In this document: positions 48,090-55,838 of the stretch, piece after piece | Layout: each line of letters opens with the position of its first letter | Numbering within the stretch: position 1 is the stretch's first letter | Assembly: GCA_029240105.1 (NCBI GenBank) | Contig: JARBTR010000002.1 | Span: forward strand, 186,001-250,000 | DNA from: Caryophanales bacterium | GTDB taxonomy: Bacteria > Bacillota > Bacilli > JARBTR01 | DNA: 64,000 bases | Direction of reading: 5' to 3' | The notes under the pieces: model-generated | Seen by the model: the letters and a program-made list of their open reading frames with translations, nothing else | Database searches by the model: none | What the model was told of the DNA's origin: nothing | Translations under genes and position numbers: made by a program

Positions 48090-49409
48090 TTGGATCCAAG
48101 AAGTGTGAAACACAAGAATCAAAAGAAACAATCAATAGGAATGAAATCTTCTTTATCATTTCTGCAACTGGTGAATATGATTTCAAAGCTACTATTAATT
48201 TTGATTGTAGTCTCTTCATCTCTTGTTTTTTTACCTGGTATCACTTATGAATACAACGATCCCTCTACTAAAAAAACAATTTTGTTTAAAAATATGAACA
48301 TTGATAATACGAATGTACTAGTTTTAAACGATGATATACCAGTTGAAAAGGGAAAAACGGTTTTAATGAAAAAAGTCATCATCCCTCCAACTGTAGTGGT
48401 AGAAGTTCCAAAGAAAGAGATAAAAAAGACGAAAGTTGAGTTGCCTAAGGTAAAGTATACCCCACCAGTTGTAGAGCCTGTTAAAGTTGTTTCGCCACCT
48501 AAGGAGGAAACTGCTCCTATTGAGAAACCTTATACTCCTCCGGTTAAGGAAGAAACGACACCTGGAGCTATATATTATCGAGATTTAGATGTGAGATACC
48601 CTTCTCAAGTTACTGCTGCAGAGATTGATAACTTTATACAAACCCAAGTAACAAAGTATAAACCAGGTCAAACAAGTCTTCTGATTGGTAGAGGCCAACA
48701 ATTAATCGATACTGCTACTAAAGCTGGGATAAACCAATTAATTTTTGCTGCTATGACCATACATGAAAGTGGTTATGCTACCAGTCCTTTATCCCATACA
48801 AAATTTAATATTTTTTCTGTCGCAGCTTTTACAGGACAAAATGCTTGGGATTCAGCATATCGTTACTCATCGATTGATCAAGCAATCAATTACCAAGCAC
48901 ATTTTTTAAAAAGTGGTTATTTAAATGCAGCAAGTTGGAAATTTAAAGGTTACACATTAGGATACAAAAATAGATACCCAAATGGAGATAAATTAATTGA
49001 TCCTGCAACAAATAAAGAACAAGTTACACGTGACCCAAATTACAGTACTGGAATGAATTTTTACTATGCGGGTGATGGAGACTGGGGTATAGGAATTGCA
49101 GGTATTGCTGAGGCCATACATCCATATAAAGCAGAAGAATATTCAGGTGCTAGTATGATGACTGGTTCCACCTCTCCAGTCATACTTAATGACTTTTACG
49201 ATGACTGGAGCAATCTGAATATTTTAGGGCAAGTGAAAAATGTCAATGGCATAAATCTTTATCCAACAAACTCTGATAGTGCCACTGCTGTTGGAGCATT
49301 AGCAGAGAAAGCAAACTTTAAAGTTTTAGGTAAAACAAATAATCATTATTTAAAGATTGAATATTTAGGTAATACCTACTATATCAGATGGTTCAGATAT
49401 ACCTTCTGA
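48090..49409 (+). CDS. Membrane-anchored endo-beta-N-acetylglucosaminidase-like protein
   Basis: About 439 residues from a TTG at 48090 (alternatives at 48078 and 48081). One N-terminal span near 27-50, a proline- and lysine-rich wall-spanning linker (about 105-165), then a glucosaminidase domain with AAMTIHESGYATSPLSHTKFNIFSV near 228-252 and a catalytic Glu in HESG. It would hydrolyse the glycan backbone of peptidoglycan at the cell surface. The C-terminus (about 375-443) resembles an SH3-type domain. Monocistronic with a terminator at 49440. Confidence 0.8.
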   Translation: MDPRSVKHKNQKKQSIGMKSSLSFLQLVNMISKLLLILIVVSSSLVFLPGITYEYNDPSTKKTILFKNMNIDNTNVLVLNDDIPVEKGKTVLMKKVIIPPTVVVEVPKKEIKKTKVELPKVKYTPPVVEPVKVVSPPKEETAPIEKPYTPPVKEETTPGAIYYRDLDVRYPSQVTAAEIDNFIQTQVTKYKPGQTSLLIGRGQQLIDTATKAGINQLIFAAMTIHESGYATSPLSHTKFNIFSVAAFTGQNAWDSAYRYSSIDQAINYQAHFLKSGYLNAASWKFKGYTLGYKNRYPNGDKLIDPATNKEQVTRDPNYSTGMNFYYAGDGDWGIGIAGIAEAIHPYKAEEYSGASMMTGSTSPVILNDFYDDWSNLNILGQVKNVNGINLYPTNSDSATAVGALAEKANFKVLGKTNNHYLKIEYLGNTYYIRWFRYTF

Positions 49410-49439
49410 TTATGTAACAGTCTATAGATAATAAAACGA

Positions 49440-49469
49440 CCCCTGAAAAATTTTTTCAGGGGTTTTTTT
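49440..49469. terminator. Bidirectional terminator
   Basis: CCCCTGAAAAA pairs with TTTTTCAGGGG, followed by a run of seven T on the plus strand. Confidence 0.8.
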
Positions 49470-49503
49470 ACCTTTACTTTTTTGTAAAAATATTAATTAA
49501 AAT

Positions 49504-49737
49504 TTAATCATCTAAACTTTTGTTTTTCTTTTGAAATTCAATTTCATCTGCAATTTCAGCTCTGAACCCTTTAATACTGTCCATTCTTCGTAGATTCTTA
49601 TCGTGAATTCTACGTCTTTCTTCAGCATTAGATTCACTTAATGCTTCCTTCGATTCAGAAACGTTCTCTAAAGTATGCTCAATCATCCCTTGAAGCTTTT
49701 CTACATTATCGCTTCTATCATCTGGCTTAGCCATCAT
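49504..49737 (-). CDS. tlp: Small acid-soluble spore protein Tlp
   Basis: 77 residues, strongly charged and helical, with no cysteine. The pattern KPDDRSDNVEKLQGMIEHTLENVSES and RRRIHDKNLRRMDSIKGFRAEIADE is that of Tlp (SASP Tlp family). Made in the forespore of bacilli. Part of a spore-protein cluster from 49.5 to 52 kb. Confidence 0.9.
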   Translation of the reverse strand: MMAKPDDRSDNVEKLQGMIEHTLENVSESKEALSESNAEERRRIHDKNLRRMDSIKGFRAEIADEIEFQKKNKSLDD

Positions 49738-49790
49738 AATAAAACCCTCACTTTCAAAAAGTACTTTTATTATTTGGCTTTTATAAAAAA

Positions 49791-50213
49791 TTATACAATG
49801 ATCTTATTCTTTTCATAAACTTCATGCCAGTGAGGAAATACTTTTCGTAAGGAAATGGGTCTAAAATTCTCCTTTTTCACTACAATCACTTCAACTTTAG
49901 CTGTACATAGTAATTCATTGTTTTGATTGAACATTTCCACACCATAATGAGTTCTTAAACCGTCGTAGTAAGCGATTTTTGTAACAACCGTGACTTCATC
50001 CCCATATCTCGCTCCCCGTTTATAAGATACTTGTATATCTGTTACTGGTGAAACGTATCCCTCATCTTCCATCTCCTTGTAAGAAAAACCAAGATTTTTA
50101 ACTAATTCAGTACGCCCTATCTCCATCCATACTAGATAGTTTGCATGATAGACGACACCCATCATATCTGTTTCTGCATATCGAACCTGTATTTTTGTTT
50201 CACTTTTGAACAT
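49791..50213 (-). CDS. YneP-like acyl-CoA thioesterase (hotdog fold)
   Basis: 140 residues with ETDMMGVVYHANYLVWMEIGRTEL near 15-38, the 4-hydroxybenzoyl-CoA thioesterase motif with Asp and His near the active site. Cleaves a CoA thioester; substrate unknown. Placed next to tlp as yneP is in B. subtilis. Confidence 0.85.
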   Translation of the reverse strand: MFKSETKIQVRYAETDMMGVVYHANYLVWMEIGRTELVKNLGFSYKEMEDEGYVSPVTDIQVSYKRGARYGDEVTVVTKIAYYDGLRTHYGVEMFNQNNELLCTAKVEVIVVKKENFRPISLRKVFPHWHEVYEKNKIIV

Positions 50214-50296
50214 TTCACCACTCCCCCAACAATCTATTCATTATTCTTAACTAAAAAAACATAAAAACATCATATCACTAGTGGAGCATTTATGTA

Positions 50297-50332
50297 AAAA
50301 GAAACTCTATCAATTGAAAGAGTTTCTTTTAC
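50297..50332 (-). terminator. Terminator of sspN
   Basis: Arms AAAGAAACTCT and AGAGTTTCTTT in either orientation, followed by TTTAC on the minus strand. Confidence 0.55.
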
Positions 50333-50336
50333 GAAA

Positions 50337-50468
50337 TTATGGTTTAACGACAGGTTTATGACCTGATTTGTCTTGCATCTGCTTGCCTTTGTTTCCACCA
50401 GCTTCTCTTGGCTTCATGCCAATATGTTCAGGTACAAAATGTTTAGAGTCTTTTTTAGGATTACTCAT
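50337..50468 (-). CDS. sspN: Small acid-soluble spore protein SspN
   Basis: 43 residues translated by hand: begins [17 protein letters not shown] and ends [11 protein letters not shown], with [15 protein letters not shown] in the middle. This matches SspN of bacilli. GGAGG lies 8 bases before the ATG. Too short for common gene calls. Confidence 0.85.
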   Translation of the reverse strand: MSNPKKDSKHFVPEHIGMKPREAGGNKGKQMQDKSGHKPVVKP

Positions 50469-50555
50469 CTTTAGCTCCTCCGAATAAAATATCCATATCA
50501 AAAATAATATGGTTTAAATTATAGGATGCGCTAAGGCTGGAATTTTTATAAACAA

Positions 50556-51092
50556 CTACATAATGTCAAATAACGTCTTCATATCGTCATATTTCATGGC
50601 ACCGACCTGTTTGTATTTAACAATACCATCTGCATTAATAAAGTAAGTTTCTGGAATTTTAAAAGTTCCATACGCTTTAGAAACACTCTTATCTTCATCA
50701 AGGAGAACTGGAAAAGTTGTTTTATATTCATTAATAAAACCCTGTATGTCCTGAGTAGTATCAATATTGACCGATAAAATTATTACATCAGGATTTTCCT
50801 TGTAAAATCGTTCAATTTCAGGCATTTCTTCCTGGCATGGTGGGCACCAAGTTGCCCAAAAGTTTACCATTACTTTTTTTCCTCTATAGTCTGAAAGTTT
50901 AACCGTATCGCCTTGTATGTTTTTTAAAGAAAAATCTGGTGCTTCCTTTCCGATTGGATTACTAGTAAAAGTCTCTTCTTTTTTTGATATTTCAACTTTA
51001 GGTTCTTTTCTTGAATCTATAATAGAAAAAATAACAGCAATTACAAGTAAAATAAAAATGGAAACAGAAAGTATTTTTTTTAGTGTATTCAT
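50556..51092 (-). CDS. Membrane-anchored thioredoxin-like protein (ResA/YneN type)
   Basis: 178 residues. One N-terminal span (about 6-25), then a TlpA/ResA domain with the redox motif WATWCPPCQEE near 78-88. Located outside the membrane, reduces disulfides, for instance in cytochrome c or spore maturation. Occupies the place of yneN in the B. subtilis cluster (sspO, yneN, tlp). Confidence 0.85.
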   Translation of the reverse strand: MNTLKKILSVSIFILLVIAVIFSIIDSRKEPKVEISKKEETFTSNPIGKEAPDFSLKNIQGDTVKLSDYRGKKVMVNFWATWCPPCQEEMPEIERFYKENPDVIILSVNIDTTQDIQGFINEYKTTFPVLLDEDKSVSKAYGTFKIPETYFINADGIVKYKQVGAMKYDDMKTLFDIM

Positions 51093-51360
51093 ATTTGTTC
51101 TCCAAACTTTTTTTCTATTCTACCCGATTTATCAAAAAAGAAAAAGATTCGGTTTCACTTTAAGTATTTTCATTAATAATTTTAATATTAAATACTTAAA
51201 TATGAATATTTATTATTTAAAATAGTGGAATTTTATAATTGATTATATTTTACTGAAATAAACGAAATTTTCACAAATAGTATCAGTTCTATCTTCATGA
51301 ACATACTAACTTTGAAAAGATAGATCTTGTTTATCTTTAATAAATTCATGAGGTGTAAAC

Positions 51361-51510
51361 ATGGGTAAAGCAAGAAAAAATCACGTTATTGATACTTTTT
51401 CAAGTAATGAGACATATGAAAATCGTGATTCAAATCAGCAAAGTAGTCAAATACAAAAATCTAGTGAGTCAGTAAAACAATTTAATAAAACAAAGAAAAA
51501 AAATCAGTAG
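51361..51510 (+). CDS. sspO: Small acid-soluble spore protein SspO-like
   Basis: 49 residues, highly polar: begins MGKARKNHVIDTFSSNE and ends KQFNKTKKKNQ, similar to SspO (KRKANHVI...KKKKNQ). ATG preceded by GAGGTG. Ends inside a terminator hairpin. The 268-bp gap before it holds the promoters of sspO and the ResA-like gene, probably sigma-G type, not verified. Confidence 0.75.
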   Translation: MGKARKNHVIDTFSSNETYENRDSNQQSSQIQKSSESVKQFNKTKKKNQ

Positions 51511-51535
51511 GTTTCATCCTACTGATTTTTTGCTT
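51499..51535. terminator. Terminator overlapping the sspO stop codon
   Basis: AAAATCAGTAGG and CCTACTGATTTT, followed by TTGCTTTTTT. Serves both sspO and the convergent gene at 51538. Confidence 0.7.
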
Positions 51536-51537
51536 TT

Positions 51538-51771
51538 TTATAATTGAGTTTGGAATTCTTTTAACCGGTCATGTTGTGTATCGGAGCAAACTTCTAGTGC
51601 CTTTTGAATCTGCTGTATGGCCTCACTTACCTCATTTTTCAAATGTGAAAATTCTTTTCCAAATGACGCATCATTTATAACAGATTTTACTACCTCATAT
51701 TGATCTACAGCCTCTTTCACACCAGATTCAGCAGCCCAAAACGCTTCTTCTTTATTTTTATGATTAGACAT
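51538..51771 (-). CDS. Small helical protein, family not recognised
   Basis: 77 residues from the ATG at 51771 ([10 protein letters not shown]), chosen because GGAGGAG lies 9 bases upstream; the in-frame extension to 51801 crosses that site. Acidic and helical throughout, one cysteine near the end (VCSDTQHD). Size and composition recall the short DUF2524/DUF2564-type proteins of bacilli, without a firm match. Sits among spore genes. Confidence 0.6.
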   Translation of the reverse strand: MSNHKNKEEAFWAAESGVKEAVDQYEVVKSVINDASFGKEFSHLKNEVSEAIQQIQKALEVCSDTQHDRLKEFQTQL

Positions 51772-51854
51772 TTCAATTAACTCCTCCATCTTTAGGTTCA
51801 CTTGTATTATTCAACTGTAAAGCGCAAATAATACATTATACAGGAGGGATTAAA

Positions 51855-51977
51855 ATGACAGGAAAACCAATGAAAAATGATAACAATAATGGACAACCAG
51901 CGCCTATGACTGGTTCTAAGAAAGTAAAACAAGCCAATCATTCACGTCAAAAGAAACACAGCCATCATGATATGTAA
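51855..51977 (+). CDS. sspP: Small acid-soluble spore protein SspP-like
   Basis: 40 residues from the ATG with AGGAGGG upstream: starts [18 protein letters not shown] and ends [10 protein letters not shown]. The motif GQPxPxxGSKKVKxxNH(S/T)RQK is that of SspP. Followed by a terminator at 51983. Confidence 0.85.
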   Translation: MTGKPMKNDNNNGQPAPMTGSKKVKQANHSRQKKHSHHDM

Positions 51978-51982
51978 CTAAA

Positions 51983-52014
51983 AAAAGATGAGAAAATTAA
52001 TTTCTCATCTTTTT
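51983..52014. terminator. Terminator of sspP
   Basis: AAAGATGAGAAA and TTTCTCATCTTT around TTAA, with TTG-T following. Confidence 0.7.
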
Positions 52015-52016
52015 GT

Positions 52017-52610
52017 TTAGCTAAAAAATTTAAAACGATCCTCAATTGGAGCGAAATGCTTTTCATCAGGTTGTGCAGTAATTGCTCCAAATGGCATTTG
52101 TCCAATAAGTTTCCATTCATCTGGAATATTCCATTCCCTTTTTACTTCTAAGTCAATAATAGGATTGTAGTGCTGTAAGGAAGCACCTAACCCCTCATTT
52201 TCCAGTGCTGTCCAAGTAACAAATTGCATCATTCCATTGGATTGTTGTGCCCATATAGGAAAATTTTCTTTATATAATGCAAACTTTTCTTGTAGATCTT
52301 TTATTACAGATAGATCCTCAAAAAATAAAACAGTTCCATATCCTGCGGCGAATGCGTCTATCTTACCTTCCGTTTGTGAGTACGCATCAGTAGTTAACAT
52401 GGCTTTCAATGTATTTTTAACAATTCCCCAAAGTTTTAAATGATGCTCACCAAATAAGAGAACGGCTCTGCTACTTTGAGAGTTAAAAGCTGAAGGTGAA
52501 TATTTAACAGCATCTGAAACCAACTGTTTAATTTTTTCTTCTGAAATAGTAACTTGATTATTAATACCATAAATCGATCTTCTTTTTTTTACTGCCTCTA
52601 AAAATTCCAT
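52017..52610 (-). CDS. Nitroreductase family protein
   Basis: 197 residues, FMN-binding fold with KRRSIYGINNQ near 9-19 and SPSAFNSQSSRAVLL near 38-52, both typical. NAD(P)H-dependent reduction of quinones or nitro compounds is the likely reaction class. Shares the intergenic region with selD, divergently. Confidence 0.8.
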   Translation of the reverse strand: MEFLEAVKKRRSIYGINNQVTISEEKIKQLVSDAVKYSPSAFNSQSSRAVLLFGEHHLKLWGIVKNTLKAMLTTDAYSQTEGKIDAFAAGYGTVLFFEDLSVIKDLQEKFALYKENFPIWAQQSNGMMQFVTWTALENEGLGASLQHYNPIIDLEVKREWNIPDEWKLIGQMPFGAITAQPDEKHFAPIEDRFKFFS

Positions 52611-52863
52611 TGAAATAGCTCCTTTTTTGGTATTTATATTTGGTTTGTATTATTGGGCTCATTTTTTAAATAAATATTCTAAACTTGCCTACTTTTAAGT
52701 ATTCTTTTCTCTATTTGATTTTTAATACAAATTCAATTGTTTTTTTAATTTTACTCTGGTTTTTGGACATCATGATTTAACAAATTAAGATTTTTCAACA
52801 AAACACTGTATATGGTTTATAATACTTCTTAGGTTTATTATTTTATTTTGGAGGTGGTCCACT

Positions 52864-53907
52864 TTGTCAATTGAAGAAAAAGTTCGCTTAACTTCATTTT
52901 CAACAAAAGCAGGTTGAGGCTGCAAACTTGGTCCTGAGGACCTAGCGCAAGTTTTGCGTCAGTTACCTGAAAATGTACCTAATGAAAATCTGCTAGTCGG
53001 AAATGAAACTTCTGATGATGCTGGTGTTTACAAATTAACAGATCATTTAGCAATTATCCAAACGTTGGACTTTTTTACCCCTATTGTCGATGACCCTTAT
53101 ATGTTTGGGCAAATTGCTGCAGCAAATGCTTTAAGTGACGTTTATGCTATGGGTGGAAAACCTATCACTGCTATGAATATTGTGGGCTTCCCCATTAAAA
53201 AGTTAGGAAGCGAAATTCTTGTTGAAATTTTAAAAGGTGCGGCAGATAAAGTAAAAGAAGCAGGAGCTATTACAGTAGGTGGCCATTCAATTGAGGATCA
53301 AGAGCCTAAGTTTGGACTTTCTGTAACTGGTACCGTGCATCCTGATAGGATTTGGAAAAATGTTGGTTCTGAAGTGGGTGATGTACTCGTTTTAACAAAA
53401 CCTATTGGGGTTGGTATTATATCAACAGGTATTAAACGCGGATTAGTTTCTGAGGAACTAGAAAAGCTTGTTGAGGTTACAATGGCAACATTAAATCGTG
53501 AAGCGGCAGAAGCAGCCCATGATTTATCTCCATCAGCTGTTACTGATATTACTGGATTCGGTTTACTTGGACATGCCTATGAAATGGCTTATGGTAGTAA
53601 AGTGAGTATGAGAATTCATTCTAATAAAGTACCACTACTCCCTGACACAATGCGTTTGGCCGAATTAGGTTCAATACCTGGCGGATCAAAATCCAATTAT
53701 AATTGGCTAAAGGACGGATTACAATTTTCCGATGAAATAAGCGAAAACGAAAAATTTGTTTTATGCGATGCTATTACTTCAGGTGGTTTGCTTTTATCTA
53801 TGAAACCAAATGAAGCAACTGAATACTGCAAGCGAATCCCTACTGCTACCGTTATTGGAGAAGTAGTACCAAAGGAATGCGCAACAATTATCATAGATAA
53901 GATTTAA
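52864..53907 (+). CDS. selD: Selenophosphate synthetase with selenocysteine (in-frame TGA)
   Basis: 347 residues counted from the TTG at 52864, behind GGAGGTGG (52850-52857), to the stop at 53905. The frame contains TGA at 52915-52917. The peptide around it is STKAG-U-GCKLGPEDL, the conserved SelD active-site motif with selenocysteine in place of cysteine (Sec18, Lys21). Downstream are the SelD ATP-binding parts (DDAGVYKL, QTLDFFTP, GGHSIEDQEPKFGL). It makes monoselenophosphate for Sec-tRNA or selenouridine synthesis. A gene caller would start at 52954 and lose the catalytic residue. A SECIS-like hairpin follows the TGA. TATAAT at 52818-52823 with TTCAAC upstream is a candidate promoter. Confidence 0.9.
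52915..52956 (+). promoter_or_regulatory. SECIS-like element after the selD UGA
   Basis: Immediately after TGA, AAACTTG (52924-52930) pairs with CAAGTTT (52948-52954). An inner helix GTCC/GGAC closes a small loop. Distance from UGA to the apical loop is about 17 nt, in the range for bacterial SECIS elements read by SelB. Confidence 0.65.
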
Positions 53908-53926
53908 AATTGTGGGGAGAAAAAAT

Positions 53927-54544
53927 ATGAAGAAGTATAGGTTACCACTCAAAAAAATTGTAAAACCCAAAACTTTTTTTACTATGCTCTCTCTTCTTTT
54001 ATTTATTTTAATTTATTTTATCTATCTAAATATTCGGATATATCAATACTCTCATCAAAAAGTTCCAAAAGACTTGGATTATGTTATCGTACTAGGTGCA
54101 AAAGTGAAACCCTTAGGCCCTTCACTTTCGTTACAAAACAGAATTGATGCGGCCGTTAAATATCTAAAGAAAAACCCACAGACAGTCGTTGTTGCAACTG
54201 GTGGACAGGGTGATGATGAGCACATAGCAGAAGCCTTTGCTATTAAAGAGGATTTAATTAAACAAGGGATAAACGAATCGAGGATCGTTGTAGAAGACAA
54301 ATCAACTTCCACCATGGAGAACTTTACGTTTTCTATGAAAAAAGTTAATTTATCTAACAAAAAAATAGCCATCGTTACGAATGACTTTCATATTTTCAGA
54401 TCTGTTAAAATGGCGCAGAAACTGGGTCTTGAATGTGTAGGTATCTCTTCTCCTACACCTAAAATTGCAATTTTAAAATCTTATCTCAGAGAATATTTTG
54501 CAATCACGACCTATTATCTGCGTGGTGATATTTCAATTTTTTAA
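53927..54544 (+). CDS. YdcF-family (DUF218) membrane protein
   Basis: 205 residues from the ATG at 53927 with GGGGAG upstream (an in-frame start at 53912 is less likely). One N-terminal span near 20-42, then a DUF218 domain: DYVIVLGAKVKPLGPS near 55-70, TGGQGDDEHIAEAFAIK, EDKSTSTMENF. Function unknown; SanA/ElyC homologues act in envelope metabolism. Follows selD by 19 bp and is probably co-transcribed. Confidence 0.8.
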   Translation: MKKYRLPLKKIVKPKTFFTMLSLLLFILIYFIYLNIRIYQYSHQKVPKDLDYVIVLGAKVKPLGPSLSLQNRIDAAVKYLKKNPQTVVVATGGQGDDEHIAEAFAIKEDLIKQGINESRIVVEDKSTSTMENFTFSMKKVNLSNKKIAIVTNDFHIFRSVKMAQKLGLECVGISSPTPKIAILKSYLREYFAITTYYLRGDISIF

Positions 54545-54564
54545 AATTTAAGTTAATCGAGTAA

Positions 54565-54612
54565 AAATCCAGCTGAAATAAACTTTAACGGGTTCTCTTC
54601 AGGGGGAGTTTT
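54565..54612 (+). repeat. Left terminal inverted repeat
   Basis: Forms the pair of 58247-58294. The outer 13 bases and a 16-base inner block are identical in both copies; differences cluster at positions 14-19 and near 36-44 of the repeat. Confidence 0.7.
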
Positions 54613-54670
54613 GTTAAAAAAACATGAACTTTCGCATCAATATTAGCATCCTCTTTAACATCAAAAAAAC

Positions 54671-54715
54671 AAAAAGATCCTATGCTTAATTAGCCTAGGA
54701 TCTTTTTCATTTTAA
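54671..54715. terminator. Terminator of the aldo/keto reductase gene
   Basis: On the minus strand AAAAAGATCCTAGGC pairs with GCATAGGATCTTTTT, followed by GTTTTTTT. The arms overlap the last codons of the gene. Confidence 0.7.
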
Positions 54716-55734
54716 AACTTTGCTATTAACTTAATATTCTTTTTTGTATTCTTAACAGATTTCATTCCAATTAATGTAGCAAGTATCTTGGGTGTATCTA
54801 GAATAGGTTTTAATAAATACTCTGGAACATATTGTTCACCTGTAAGTCTTCCGCACATTAACGGCGCACTTGTAACCACATACATACCAAGTTCGTTTGC
54901 TGCTTTTAATGTATTTACTGTATTTCCGTTAACAACTTGATTATTTAAATTTACTATTTCAGATATATCATTATTGAATGGAGCTTGTACAAACCTAAAA
55001 TGATGCCCGGCACCAGCGATCTTTCTTGCTATATTAACTAACTCTTCAATTGAAAGGTATTTTGAGTCATTCTTTTCAACTCTAAATTCATCCCATGATG
55101 CAATACCGTAAAACTGAATCTTTCCTTCATTCACCTGTTTTTCTAAAAATCCAAACAAAATCTCAACTTGATTTAAAAACTCATCTTTTTCAAGTTCGAG
55201 TAGCGAAATTTCTAATCGATGAACGTAATAGATATCTATCGTTTCAACATTTAAATTTTTTCTGCTTAATTCAAGCATATATTCGAAATACTTTGGAGAA
55301 AGAGAATGTTTCGCTGTTCCGTGAGTTTGAAAATCTGATTCCTTGATGATTCCTTCATCAATTAATTTTTCATAATATTTAGTAGGGTGTAGATTTGATT
55401 CTATATCACCAGGGAGAAGGCCTCCCTTAGACGCTATAACTACTTCATCACGAGAGAGTTTATTTTCTGAAATCAATTTAGTCAGCACCTTGCCAACATC
55501 TCGTTCTGATCTCATTCCTCGATAATTTACCGCCGTATCAATATGGTTTATCCCGTGTAACAAAGCATACTCCATAGACTCTTGATATAGTTCTGAATCG
55601 GTTTCATTCATTTCTCCAAGATGTGTACCTAACCCAATTGACGATATTGCAAACCAAGGGGTATTTTTGTACATCATTTTATTCCCACTTAAGATTCTTT
55701 CTGTTGGTACTATTTTAGCTTTTCCGCGAATCAT
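54712..55734 (-). CDS. Aldo/keto reductase, putative cargo of the mobile element
   Basis: 340 residues, TIM-barrel AKR fold: GLGTHLGEM near 35-43, HIDTAVNYRGMRSERDVG near 61-78 (Asp and Tyr of the tetrad), VIASKGGLLPG (Lys) and DIYYVHRLE (His). NADPH-dependent reduction of an aldehyde or ketone is the likely reaction; substrate unknown. It lies inside the inverted repeats with the same orientation as the transposase and its own terminator, so it may be cargo, or the insertion may have captured it. Confidence 0.85.
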   Translation of the reverse strand: MIRGKAKIVPTERILSGNKMMYKNTPWFAISSIGLGTHLGEMNETDSELYQESMEYALLHGINHIDTAVNYRGMRSERDVGKVLTKLISENKLSRDEVVIASKGGLLPGDIESNLHPTKYYEKLIDEGIIKESDFQTHGTAKHSLSPKYFEYMLELSRKNLNVETIDIYYVHRLEISLLELEKDEFLNQVEILFGFLEKQVNEGKIQFYGIASWDEFRVEKNDSKYLSIEELVNIARKIAGAGHHFRFVQAPFNNDISEIVNLNNQVVNGNTVNTLKAANELGMYVVTSAPLMCGRLTGEQYVPEYLLKPILDTPKILATLIGMKSVKNTKKNIKLIAKF

Positions 55735-55838
55735 TCCATCACCTCAAAAACATTTTATTGTGTTACTAAAGATTTTATCAGTCTGTCTATTAATGATTTT
55801 TATTTAAATAGGATCAACGAAGGCTTTCCTTCAAAAAG

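Noticed and set aside
52864-52956. selD as a pseudogene with a nonsense codon
   Set aside because: The TGA is exactly where selenocysteine occurs in SelD, the frame continues intact, and a SECIS-like hairpin follows.
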